Assembly (NCBI RefSeq): GCF_044772865.1
Contig: NZ_CP173029.1
Span: 3,224,001 to 3,288,000, forward strand
DNA from: Algirhabdus cladophorae
GTDB lineage: Bacteria; Pseudomonadota; Alphaproteobacteria; Rhodobacterales; Rhodobacteraceae
DNA: 64,000 nucleotides
Direction of reading: 5' to 3'
The notes beneath the pieces are model-generated. The model searched no databases and had not been told where the DNA came from. It saw only the letters and a program-made list of their open reading frames with translations. Numbering within the stretch: the first letter of the stretch is position 1; every line of letters starts with the position of its first letter. A program made the translations under genes and the position numbers. Positions 36,254 to 44,481 of the stretch are shown in pieces.

Positions 36254-37276
36254 TTAGCCCTTTTTGAGCACCCGATTGCCGAGGGTTTCAGCGATTTGCA
36301 CGGCGTTCAGGGCCGCACCTTTGCGCAGATTGTCCGAGACGCACCACAGGTTCAGACCATTATCAATCGTGCTGTCCTGACGGATACGACTGATGAACGT
36401 GGCAAAGTCACCAACGCATTCGATGGGTGTGACATAGCCGCCATCTTCGCGCTTATCGATCACCATGACACCGGGGGCTTCGCGCAGAATATCACGGGCT
36501 TCGTCTTCGTCGAGGAAGTCTTCAAACTCGATATTGATCGCTTCTGAGTGGCCAACGAACACAGGCACGCGCACGCAAGTCGCCGTGACTTTGATGTCTT
36601 TGTCGACGATCTTTTTGGTTTCCGCGACCATCTTCCATTCTTCTTTGGTCTCGCCCGAGTCCATGAATTTGTCGATGTGCGGGATCACGTTGAACGCGAT
36701 CTGCTTGGTGAACTGCTTTGGCGGTTTGTCGTCTGTGGGGTTGTAGATCGACTTGGTCTGATCCCACAGCTCGTCGATGCCGCCTTTGCCTGCGCCAGAT
36801 ACGGACTGGTACGTGCTGACCACAACGCGTTTGATCGTGGCGCGATCATGCAGCGGCTTCAACGCCACAACCATTTGCGCGGTCGAACAGTTGGGGTTCG
36901 CGATGATGTTCTTTTTGGAATAGCCCATGATGTCGTCCGGGTTCACCTCGGGCACGATCAATGGCACGTCAGGGTCGTAGCGATACAGTGACGAGTTATC
37001 GATCACCACACAGCCAGCCGCCGCCGCCTTGGGCGCATAAATTTTGGTAGCGTCCGAGCCAACAGCGAACAGGGCAATATCCCAGCCTGTGAAATCAAAT
37101 GTGTCGAGGTCCTTCGTCGTGAGCGTGCGATCGCCAAAGCTGACTTCCGTGCCCAAGGACCGACGGCTTGCCAGCACTTCGATCTCGGCGACGGGGAAAG
37201 CCCGTTCATCCAGAATATTCAACATTTCGCGGCCCACATTGCCTGTGGCGCCAACGACGACGATTTTATAGCCCAT
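36254..37276 (-). CDS. asd: Aspartate-semialdehyde dehydrogenase
   Basis: This 340-residue cytoplasmic enzyme reduces aspartyl-phosphate to aspartate semialdehyde with NADPH, feeding lysine/DAP, threonine and methionine synthesis. It has the NADP motif VVVGATGNVGREML, the active-site Cys in NPNCSTAQM (near residue 130), and CVRVPVFVGHSEAINIEFE near residue 245. AGGAGG precedes the ATG. It stands alone, downstream of the DJ-1/PfpI region and upstream of the DUF4139 gene on the same strand. Confidence 0.95.
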   Translation of the reverse strand: MGYKIVVVGATGNVGREMLNILDERAFPVAEIEVLASRRSLGTEVSFGDRTLTTKDLDTFDFTGWDIALFAVGSDATKIYAPKAAAAGCVVIDNSSLYRYDPDVPLIVPEVNPDDIMGYSKKNIIANPNCSTAQMVVALKPLHDRATIKRVVVSTYQSVSGAGKGGIDELWDQTKSIYNPTDDKPPKQFTKQIAFNVIPHIDKFMDSGETKEEWKMVAETKKIVDKDIKVTATCVRVPVFVGHSEAINIEFEDFLDEDEARDILREAPGVMVIDKREDGGYVTPIECVGDFATFISRIRQDSTIDNGLNLWCVSDNLRKGAALNAVQIAETLGNRVLKKG

Positions 37277-37361
37277 AACGGCCCTCCTAATCGTGCAAGG
37301 GACGTAATGCCCCGAGACGGCTGCGCTGATAGCGGGATTCTGAGCTAAGGGGAAGGGGGAC

Positions 37362-37970
37362 CTAGATCAACCCTGCAAGTCTGGCAAAGGGGTCACGGTT
37401 GGCATCCTTGTGCCATTCGTATTCGCAGGTCAGGGCTAGGCGTTCTGCCAAGGCATCCCCGTAAAGATCCGCCATGACCGCCAACGCCATATCCATGCCA
37501 GCGGACACGCCGGACGATGTGTAAAATTTATCGTCTTTGACCCAGCGCGCCTGTTTGATCCAATCGACCTTTGGCACCAGTGGAACTGTCGCAGTGAAGT
37601 CCATTTTGTTGGTCGTGGCACGGCGATCTTCTAAGACGCCACTCGCGGCCAACAAGATTGTGCCTGTGCACACGGCCATCACCCGCTCGGCATTGTGACT
37701 TGCCCGTTTGATCCAGTCCAAAAGTGGCGCATTGTTTAGCAGGTTAAGGGCGCTGTCACCCCCGGGTATCAAAATGAGGTCATAGTCGTCAGCATCGTCT
37801 ATAGTTGCGTCAGGCAAAATACGCTGCCCGTGTACACTGGTAACGGGGTCCATCGTTTGCGCGATTGTTATGATCTGCCCCTGCCCATCAAAGCCGCCAA
37901 GCATCTCAATCGGGCCAAAATAGTCGAGGGTTTCAAATCCGGGAAAGACAAAGGCACCAATGGTTTTCAT
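37362..37970 (-). CDS. DJ-1/PfpI-family protein
   Basis: This 202-residue class I amidotransferase-like protein has FVFPGFETLDYFGPIEML near the N-terminus and the nucleophile-elbow cysteine in MAVCTGTILLAASGVL. Members include isonitrile hydratase, chaperones/deglycases and the N-terminal domain of GlxA regulators, which the gene 312 bases away across the divergent region carries. The start overlaps the stop of the DUF1272 gene (ATGA). The reaction is not known. Confidence 0.83.
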   Translation of the reverse strand: MKTIGAFVFPGFETLDYFGPIEMLGGFDGQGQIITIAQTMDPVTSVHGQRILPDATIDDADDYDLILIPGGDSALNLLNNAPLLDWIKRASHNAERVMAVCTGTILLAASGVLEDRRATTNKMDFTATVPLVPKVDWIKQARWVKDDKFYTSSGVSAGMDMALAVMADLYGDALAERLALTCEYEWHKDANRDPFARLAGLI

Positions 37971-38215
37971 AGCGAAACACATTGCGAATGGAATTTGGTA
38001 AAGCGGTCCGTCGAGGCGGGGTATTTTTGTAGCATCTTGGCTGGACGCACAGGGCGGCGCAGCAATTCGCCCCCACAATTAGGGCAGGTGTTTCCAAAAC
38101 GGGTCGCCGCGCAGTCTGCACAAAAGGTACATTCAAAGGTGCATGTGCGCGCGTCCAAGCCAGAGGGTGGCAAGTCACAGTCGCAACATTCGCAGTTGGG
38201 TTTGAGGATAAGCAT
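37967..38215 (-). CDS. DUF1272-family zinc-binding protein
   Basis: This 82-residue protein has a dense cysteine pattern (CECCDCDLP, CTFECTFCADCA, CPNCGGELLRRP) matching the DUF1272 family, a small zinc-ribbon-like fold. The function is unknown. It is translationally coupled to the DJ-1/PfpI gene and divergent from the GlxA regulator (start 38282), so the three may be one regulatory unit. ATG 38215 with AAAGG upstream is preferred to the longer frame. Confidence 0.85.
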   Translation of the reverse strand: MLILKPNCECCDCDLPPSGLDARTCTFECTFCADCAATRFGNTCPNCGGELLRRPVRPAKMLQKYPASTDRFTKFHSQCVSL

Positions 38216-38281
38216 CGGGGACCTTTTGCAAATTAATTTCCCGCCTAGACTAGCCATATAAGCCTTGGCATAAATGACAAT

Positions 38282-39247
38282 ATGCCCTCGATTCATGCCA
38301 AAACCGTTTTGTTTGTGGTTTACCCGAATGTTGTCCTGCTGGATCTTAGCGGACCGCTTCAGGTGTTCACCCATGCAGGCGGCAGTGAGGCTTATGAAAC
38401 ACATGTGGTCTCGCTGGAGGGTGGTCAGATCGAGACTAACACAGTGCTGCCTATTGAGACGGAACCGATGCAAAACTGGCTGGGTACACCCATTCATACT
38501 TTGATCGTTGTCGGTGGCGATGGCGCTTTTGACGCATCCAAGGATGGCATATTCCTTGATCACCTCACCCGATTGGCAAGCCGCGCCCAGCGCGTCTGTT
38601 CTGTCTGTTCCGGAGCAATCGTTCTAGCGGCAGCGGGTGTGCTGGATGGACGCCGCGCCGTCACCCATTGGGAAGATTGCGATTACCTTGCTGCGCATTT
38701 CCCAAAGGTCCAAGTCGAGGTTGATCCGATCTTTGTCAAAGACGGCACCGTCTGGACGTCGGCCGGGATCACAGCAGGCATCGATATGGCCCTTGCGATG
38801 ATCGAAGAGGATCTGGGAAAAAACGCAGCGATTGTTATGGCACGATCCTTGGTCACCCCAATGGTCCGGTCCGGCGGGCAGTCCCAGTTTAGTGCCGAAC
38901 TGGACCGGCAGGCCAAAGACACGGAAGGTCGGTTTGATGCCCTACATGCCTGGGTGCGTGGGCATATCCAGCAGCAGATCACAGTCGAGGACATGGCCAA
39001 GGAATGTGGCATGAGCCCTCGGAATTTTTCGCGGCGGTATACACAGACGATGGGTGTGCCCCCAGCCAAAGCGGTTGAGGCCATCCGCGTCAATGCAGCG
39101 CGCGATCTGCTGGCGACAACGTCCATTAGCATCCAAACCGTTGCCTCAGACTGCGGATTTCAAGATGGTGAACGTATGCGCCGGGCGTTTATGCGGGTCG
39201 TAAAAACCACGCCTTCGCAATATCACAGCCAATTTCAGATGGTTTGA
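38282..39247 (+). CDS. GlxA-family transcriptional regulator (DJ-1/PfpI domain plus AraC HTH)
   Basis: This 321-residue regulator has an N-terminal DJ-1/PfpI-like domain (residues ~5-180) with a Cys in CSVCSGAIVLAAAGVLDG and a C-terminal AraC/XylS two-HTH domain (residues ~215-320: ITVEDMAKECGMSPRNFSRR, then VASDCGFQDGERMRRAF). GlxA-type regulators control amine, arginine or carnitine use. It is divergent from a DUF1272-DJ-1 pair, the likely target. The ligand is unknown. Confidence 0.9.
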   Translation: MPSIHAKTVLFVVYPNVVLLDLSGPLQVFTHAGGSEAYETHVVSLEGGQIETNTVLPIETEPMQNWLGTPIHTLIVVGGDGAFDASKDGIFLDHLTRLASRAQRVCSVCSGAIVLAAAGVLDGRRAVTHWEDCDYLAAHFPKVQVEVDPIFVKDGTVWTSAGITAGIDMALAMIEEDLGKNAAIVMARSLVTPMVRSGGQSQFSAELDRQAKDTEGRFDALHAWVRGHIQQQITVEDMAKECGMSPRNFSRRYTQTMGVPPAKAVEAIRVNAARDLLATTSISIQTVASDCGFQDGERMRRAFMRVVKTTPSQYHSQFQMV

Positions 39248-39314
39248 TATTGCGCATCCGATCAAGGGTCGGCTACTTCCTAAGGAACGCTCCCTCTTCA
39301 AAGGCCCTCTTAAG

Positions 39315-39839
39315 ATGACAGTCTCAAAATCCGAATTAGCACAACAGATGGCAGCAGCGGCGACGCTGCATGGGGAGTTCACTTTGCGTTCGGGCAAGGT
39401 GTCGAACATCTATTTCGACAAGTACCGCTTTGAAGGCGACCCCAAGCTGTTGTTACCTCTGGCTAAGGAGATGGCTAAATTGTTGCCAGCCGAGACCGAG
39501 ATTATCGCAGGTTTAGAATTGGGCGGTGTGCCTTTGGTCACGGCGATCTCGCTGGAAACCGGGTTGCCAGCGGCCTTTGTTCGGAAAGAGGCCAAGACAT
39601 ACGGCACCTGCCGCGCCATCGAAGGACAGGACGTAGCGGGCATGAAAGTGACGTTCATTGAGGACGTGATCACGACCGGTGGCGCCGTTGCAGACGCCCA
39701 TGCGCTGGCTGTGGCCGAAGGTGCCGACGTTTTAGCCGTTGTCTGTGCGATTTGGCGGGGCGAAGGTGTACCTATGATCACCAATGCACCTGAGTTGACC
39801 GTATTGCCAGCCTTCACCCGAGACGACTTGGAACAGTAG
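39315..39839 (+). CDS. pyrE: Orotate phosphoribosyltransferase, short form
   Basis: This 174-residue cytoplasmic enzyme makes orotidine-5'-phosphate from orotate and PRPP in pyrimidine synthesis. The PRPP motif is VTFIEDVITTGGAV, and the loop KEAKTYGTCRAIEGQ carries the catalytic Lys. At 174 residues it is of the shorter type common in archaea and actinobacteria, shorter than the ~215-230-residue enzymes often found in Rhodobacterales. A second pyrE elsewhere in the genome is possible. No other pyr gene is adjacent. Confidence 0.88.
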   Translation: MTVSKSELAQQMAAAATLHGEFTLRSGKVSNIYFDKYRFEGDPKLLLPLAKEMAKLLPAETEIIAGLELGGVPLVTAISLETGLPAAFVRKEAKTYGTCRAIEGQDVAGMKVTFIEDVITTGGAVADAHALAVAEGADVLAVVCAIWRGEGVPMITNAPELTVLPAFTRDDLEQ

Positions 39840-40116
39840 TCCACACCCCACGGCAACTTCGCATTTACCATGGTAGGCGTTGACTTATAGGTCGGCACCC
39901 CTCATATGCACCCCAGCACCAATGCTGCGCTGCCGCGTGAGCAGCGGACCGAACGGGTCTCAGCTTTGGTATTTCCAGTTCCCATCACGCGGGGTTCTGT
40001 CGTTGGTTTCGGCCCATGTGCAATTCAGTGCCTGAGTGAGTAACCCAACGAGAACCGCGAGACGTGCATCCTAACCGATGTGTGGCGTTTTGACGTTTTT
40101 ACGAAAGGGTCATTCC
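39840..40116 (+). promoter_or_regulatory. Structured 5' leader and promoter region of the DEAD-box helicase gene
   Basis: The 277-base gap contains a possible promoter (TTGACT at 39880-39885, 17-base spacer, CATATG at 39903-39908) and a long-range stem. The latter pairs CGCGG..TTCT..CGTTGG (39988-40006, two 2-base bulges) with CCAACG-AGAA-CCGCG (40045-40059). A smaller CGCTGC/GCAGCG hairpin lies near 39930. Such a leader is suited to RNA-level autoregulation or cold-shock control of an RNA helicase. No protein-coding gene was found in the gap. Confidence 0.45.
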
Positions 40117-41430
40117 GTGACCGAATTTAATATGCTGGGTCTAGACAAGACCATTATGTATAACATCACCCAAGCAGGCTACGACAAAGCCACGCCCATT
40201 CAAGCACAGGCTATCCCTTTGGTTTTGGACGGTCATGACCTGATTGGTCTGGCCCAAACCGGTACCGGTAAAACTGCCGCTTTTGGCCTGCCCATGGTTG
40301 AAAACCTGATCCATCTGGAAGGGCGACCGGCGCCCAAGTCGGTCAAGGCGCTGATCCTTGCCCCTACGCGTGAGTTAGTGAACCAAATCTGTGACAACCT
40401 CAGTGTGTTTGTCCGCTCGACCCCGATCAAAGTGTTCTCGGTCGTTGGTGGCCAGTCCATTAATCGCCAGATCAACCGCCTTGAACGCGGTGTGGATATC
40501 CTTGTGGCGACCCCGGGCCGCTTGATGGATCTTGTGGATCGTCGTGCGGTTTATCTGGACAGCGCCAAAATGTTGGTGCTGGACGAAGCCGATCAGATGC
40601 TCGACATGGGCTTTATCCATGCCTTACGCAAAATTGCACCGCTGTTGGGCACACCTCGCCAGACCCTTTTGTTCTCGGCCACGATGCCAAAGCAAATGGA
40701 AGAACTGGCTGGCGCGTTTTTGACCAACCCAAAGCGGGTTCAGGTCGCAGCGCCGGGCAAAGCGGCAGACAAAATCACACAGTCTCTGCACTTTGTGAAG
40801 CAGGCCATGAAAGTGGACAAGCTGAAGGATTGCCTAGACGAGACGGAAGGCCAAGCGATCGTCTTTTTGCGCACCAAACACACGGCTGAGAAGCTGATGA
40901 AACACTTGGTGGCAGAAGGGTACACAGCGGCCTCGATCCACGGGAACAAATCCCAAGGACAACGTGATCGCGCGATCAAAGCCTTCAAATCAGGCGAGAT
41001 CCGTATTCTGGTTGCCACAGATGTCGCAGCACGTGGGATCGATATTCCAGACGTCAGCCATGTCTATAACTACGACTTGCCAGAAGTGGCCGAAAACTAT
41101 GTGCACCGCATCGGTCGGACGGCCCGCGCCGGGAAAGATGGCGCTGCAGTTGCTTTTGTGGATGCCCAAGAAATCGGATATCTGCGCGCAATCCAAAAGG
41201 TGATGAAGATGAACATCCCTGTGGAAAGCGGCATTGAACCAGCCGCTGAAGATCCGCCCAAGCGTGGTGGTGGCGGCGGCGGTCGCGGCAGACGCGGTGG
41301 CGGCGGTGGCAAGCCCAGCGGTGGGCGCGCGCAACACGCCCGTGGCGGCAAGCCCGGTGGTTTTAAATCCGGCGGTGGTGGTGGCAAACCATCGGGTCGC
41401 AAACCGCGGCGCCGCAAACCTGCGGCCTAA
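40117..41430 (+). CDS. DEAD-box RNA helicase (RhlE-like)
   Basis: This 437-residue helicase has the Q motif, Walker A (AQTGTGKTAAF), PTRELVNQ, the DEAD box (VLDEADQMLDMGF), SAT (LFSATMP) and the C-terminal HRIGRTARAGKDG. A tail of about 35 residues is rich in Gly/Arg/Lys (RGGGGGGRGRRGG), an RGG-type RNA-binding tail. RhlE-type helicases remodel RNA in ribosome assembly and cold adaptation. The GTG at 40117 is preceded by AAAGGG; the frame extends further up without a good site. A terminator follows at 41438. Confidence 0.92.
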   Translation: MTEFNMLGLDKTIMYNITQAGYDKATPIQAQAIPLVLDGHDLIGLAQTGTGKTAAFGLPMVENLIHLEGRPAPKSVKALILAPTRELVNQICDNLSVFVRSTPIKVFSVVGGQSINRQINRLERGVDILVATPGRLMDLVDRRAVYLDSAKMLVLDEADQMLDMGFIHALRKIAPLLGTPRQTLLFSATMPKQMEELAGAFLTNPKRVQVAAPGKAADKITQSLHFVKQAMKVDKLKDCLDETEGQAIVFLRTKHTAEKLMKHLVAEGYTAASIHGNKSQGQRDRAIKAFKSGEIRILVATDVAARGIDIPDVSHVYNYDLPEVAENYVHRIGRTARAGKDGAAVAFVDAQEIGYLRAIQKVMKMNIPVESGIEPAAEDPPKRGGGGGGRGRRGGGGGKPSGGRAQHARGGKPGGFKSGGGGGKPSGRKPRRRKPAA

Positions 41431-41437
41431 ATCATGC

Positions 41438-41466
41438 AAGGCGGGCGTCAGTCCGCCTTTCCTTTT
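41438..41466 (+). terminator. Terminator after the DEAD-box helicase gene
   Basis: AAGGCGG and CCGCCTT form a seven-base stem separated by eight bases and followed by TTCCTTTT. The hairpin lies eight bases after the stop and directly precedes the GNAT gene, so read-through would be needed to express the latter from the same promoter. Confidence 0.72.
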
Positions 41467-41469
41467 GGT

Positions 41470-41901
41470 ATGATCCGTTTTGCAACATCCCACGACCTGG
41501 ACGCGATCCAGCGCTGTGCCACCGCAGCCTATGAAATTTATGTGCGTGCCATGGGTCGCAAGCCTGCCCCAATGGTTGCGGATTTTGCGGATTTGATTTC
41601 GCGGAATGTGGTTTGGATTATACCACCCCACGGCTTTATCGTGATGTACCCCCAAGCAGGCGCGCTGCATGTGGAAAATGTCGCCGTTCATCCAGATGGG
41701 CAGGGTCAGGGCCTAGGGCAGCGCTTGATGGCTTTTGCCGAAGATCATGCACGTGGATTGAACCTGTCGCGGATCACCCTCTACACCAATGCCAAAATGG
41801 CAGGACCGCTAAAGCTGTATCCACGTTTGGGCTATGTCGAAACGGATCGGCGCGTTGAGGACGGGTTTGACCGCGTCTACTTTGCCAAATTGCTTATCTA
41901 A
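41470..41901 (+). CDS. GNAT-family N-acetyltransferase
   Basis: This 143-residue acetyl-CoA-dependent enzyme has the acetyl-CoA-binding segment VENVAVHPDGQGQGLGQRLM followed by ITLYTNAKMAGPLKLYPRLGY. ATG 41470 starts the usual MIRFATSHDLDAI. The longer frame from 41434 would include the terminator and was rejected. It converges with the universal stress gene, overlapping by eight bases. The substrate is unknown. Confidence 0.85.
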   Translation: MIRFATSHDLDAIQRCATAAYEIYVRAMGRKPAPMVADFADLISRNVVWIIPPHGFIVMYPQAGALHVENVAVHPDGQGQGLGQRLMAFAEDHARGLNLSRITLYTNAKMAGPLKLYPRLGYVETDRRVEDGFDRVYFAKLLI

Positions 41902-42742
41902 ACAGCAGTAGCGGCACCTGACAGGAGCGGATCATTTCAGTCGTGGTCGAGCCGATAATCATGCTGCGAATACGACTGTGCCCGTAGGCACCCATCACCA
42001 ACATATCAATGCTGCCATCCTCGGTCCGTTTTGAAATGACCTCTTCCGGGGCCCCTTGGGTGATTTGTGTTTGCGGGGCATAGCCTGCCGTTTTCAGCGA
42101 GGCAGCAGCCCCTTCAATCTTACGTTTGGTTTCAGTGTCGTCTTGGCCAATGGTCACAACATGGGCGTTCAAATCTTTGAACAATTGGCTGTCGGCCACC
42201 ATTTTCACGGCCTTCAGCGAGGATGATCCACCATCAAACGCGATTAGGAAATTCTTGATCGGCTTGAAGGCGCGGCTTGTTACCAAAATTGGCACTTCGC
42301 ACGAACGGACAACCCGTTCCAGATTTGATCCCAAATGTAGTTTGGCAAAATCTGCAGCCTCGCCGCGTTTGCCGACACAGACCAAATCGGCACCTTTCGC
42401 CAACTGGGCAAGTTCGGTCACCAGATCACCGTTGCGCAGCTTGGTGCTGACCGTTGCGGCGCCACCGGCGCGAATGCGCTCTTCGGCGTCTTCCAGAATG
42501 GCGCGGCCACGTTTTTGAGCAAGCTTAGCCCGTTCTGCGTCCAGTTCCGCCAGTTCATCCATCAGCTTGCTGCGGGCACCAAGGCCGATGTTGCCAGACA
42601 GATTTTGTTTGGCGCCTTGGCGGTGACCCAGAACATGCACCACCTCAACGTCGTATCCATTGCGCGATGACACCCATGCTGCGTGATCGCAGACCGATTG
42701 AGAGTAGACCGATCCATCTACCAAAGCGATGATTTTACCCAT
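41894..42742 (-). CDS. Tandem-domain universal stress protein
   Basis: This 282-residue protein carries two UspA domains. Domain one starts IIALVDGSVYSQSVCDHA. Domain two starts FLIAFDGGSSSLKAVKMV and ends VMGAYGHSRIRSMIIGSTTTEMI, the ATP-binding G-x2-G-x9-G(S/T) region. It follows the SulP gene by three bases, a pairing common in Rhodobacterales; a role in sensing or regulating the transporter is plausible. Confidence 0.9.
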   Translation of the reverse strand: MGKIIALVDGSVYSQSVCDHAAWVSSRNGYDVEVVHVLGHRQGAKQNLSGNIGLGARSKLMDELAELDAERAKLAQKRGRAILEDAEERIRAGGAATVSTKLRNGDLVTELAQLAKGADLVCVGKRGEAADFAKLHLGSNLERVVRSCEVPILVTSRAFKPIKNFLIAFDGGSSSLKAVKMVADSQLFKDLNAHVVTIGQDDTETKRKIEGAAASLKTAGYAPQTQITQGAPEEVISKRTEDGSIDMLVMGAYGHSRIRSMIIGSTTTEMIRSCQVPLLLFR

Positions 42743-42745
42743 GAT

Positions 42746-44236
42746 CTAATGTCCCATCAGCTTGTCGATTGCGCCCGGTTTATCCGCGATGCCAAGTGTA
42801 TCGACGATTGTCTCCGAGGCCTCGTTCATGCCAATGACATCGACTTCGGCCCCGTCCCTACGAAATTTCAACACGACCATGTCGAAAGCTGCAACAGAAG
42901 AAATATCCCAGATATGAGCGCGGCTGACGTCGATAGTGACTTTTTCCAGTGACTCGTGATGATCAAACGAGCTGGTAAACGCATCTGCTGAGGCAAAGAA
43001 AACCTGACCCTCGACCGTATAGGTGCGGTGCAACCCGTCCTTTGACAATACGCTGGTCACACGGAAAATCTGGGCAATTTTACCAGCAAAGAAAATGCCA
43101 GACAGCAAAACGCCAGTCAAAACGCCGATGGCCAAGTTGTGGGTGTAGACCGTCACACCGACTGTGGCCAACATCACCAGCGAGCTAGACGTCGGGTGTT
43201 CCTTAATGTCCTTGATCGAAGACCAGCTGAAGGTCCCGATAGAGACCATGATCATGATCGCAACCAGCGCAGCCATCGGGATAATCGACACGATATCGCC
43301 CAGCACCACGATCAAGATCAACAAAAAGACACCGGCGACAAAGCACGACAAACGCCCGCGACCCCCTGATTTCACGTTGATCATCGATTGGCCAATCATC
43401 GCGCAGCCCGCCATGCCACCGATGAAGCCTGTTGCGGTGTTGGCAAGGCCCTGCCCGATACACTCGCGGTTTTTGTCGCTGTCAGTGTCGGTCAGATCGT
43501 CAATCAATGAGGCTGTCATCAGGCTTTCGAGCAAGCCTACAACGGCGATGGCTGCGGCCACAGGAAAGATGATCTTGAGGGTTTCAAGGTTCAGCGGCAC
43601 GTCTGGCAATAAAAAGATTGGCAGGGTGTCCGGCAACTCGCCCATGTCCCCCACGGTACGCAGGTCAAAGCCGAAATAGACGGCCAGCGCAGTCAGGACC
43701 ACGATGCAGACCAAAGGCGACGGGATTGCAGTGGTGATATAGGGGAACAAATAGATGATCCCCAAGCCAGCGGCGACCATGACATATGTCAAGTAAGGCA
43801 CATCGATCAGTTCCGGCAATTGCGCCAAAAAGATCAAAATGGCCAAGGCGTTTACAAAGCCCGTCATGACCGATTTCGACACAAAGCGCATTACGCTGCC
43901 TAGTTTCAACACGCCGGCTCCGATCTGTAGCAGACCTGCCAAAACCGTGGTGGCCAGTAAATATTCCAGCCCGTGTTGTTTCACCAAAGTCACCATCAAG
44001 ACCGCTGTAGCCGCGGTCGCTGCCGAGATCATACCAGGTCTGCCGCCAGTGATCGCCGTGATCACTGCGATCGAGAATGACGCGTAAAGCCCCACTTTTG
44101 GATCGACGCCTGCGATGATGGAAAAGGCGATTGCCTCGGGGATCAGGGCAAGAGCCACGACAAGGCCAGCCAGTAGGTCGGGGCGGATATTGCCCAGCCA
44201 GTCTTCGCGAAGGTTGTCTGTCCATGAGGCGATCAT
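42746..44236 (-). CDS. SulP-family anion transporter with STAS domain
   Basis: This 496-residue protein has about twelve hydrophobic segments. An N-terminal transport domain ([42 protein letters not shown]) and a C-terminal STAS domain (residues ~400-490, including [20 protein letters not shown]) are present. SulP proteins move sulfate, bicarbonate (BicA) or other anions. In a window with SbtA and carbonic anhydrase, bicarbonate is one possibility, but the sequence does not decide. It is coupled to the UspA gene downstream. Confidence 0.88.
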   Translation of the reverse strand: MIASWTDNLREDWLGNIRPDLLAGLVVALALIPEAIAFSIIAGVDPKVGLYASFSIAVITAITGGRPGMISAATAATAVLMVTLVKQHGLEYLLATTVLAGLLQIGAGVLKLGSVMRFVSKSVMTGFVNALAILIFLAQLPELIDVPYLTYVMVAAGLGIIYLFPYITTAIPSPLVCIVVLTALAVYFGFDLRTVGDMGELPDTLPIFLLPDVPLNLETLKIIFPVAAAIAVVGLLESLMTASLIDDLTDTDSDKNRECIGQGLANTATGFIGGMAGCAMIGQSMINVKSGGRGRLSCFVAGVFLLILIVVLGDIVSIIPMAALVAIMIMVSIGTFSWSSIKDIKEHPTSSSLVMLATVGVTVYTHNLAIGVLTGVLLSGIFFAGKIAQIFRVTSVLSKDGLHRTYTVEGQVFFASADAFTSSFDHHESLEKVTIDVSRAHIWDISSVAAFDMVVLKFRRDGAEVDVIGMNEASETIVDTLGIADKPGAIDKLMGH

Positions 44237-44481
44237 CGGTGTCGGTCCTATTCACATATCAATTTGAGTTGCGCCCCCTCTAGCGGGGCTGGCGGCGCAT
44301 TTGCAAGGGGATAGTCAGCTGTTTCGGCCAGCCTGCCGGGGCTAAAGCGGCATAAAGAAGGGGCAATGGTTAATATAGTGGCAAATTTGGACCGAATACG
44401 GCGCAACTGCCAATGAATGGCCCCACGCCCTAGCCAACGGGATTGGTTGCTAATGCACTCTCTCGGATCTAGCATGATCAG

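Noticed and set aside
44237..44481. PpsR/CrtJ site (TGT-N12-ACA) upstream of the BciB-like gene
   Set aside because: The only candidate near 44240 has an 11-base spacer, so it does not fit the consensus.
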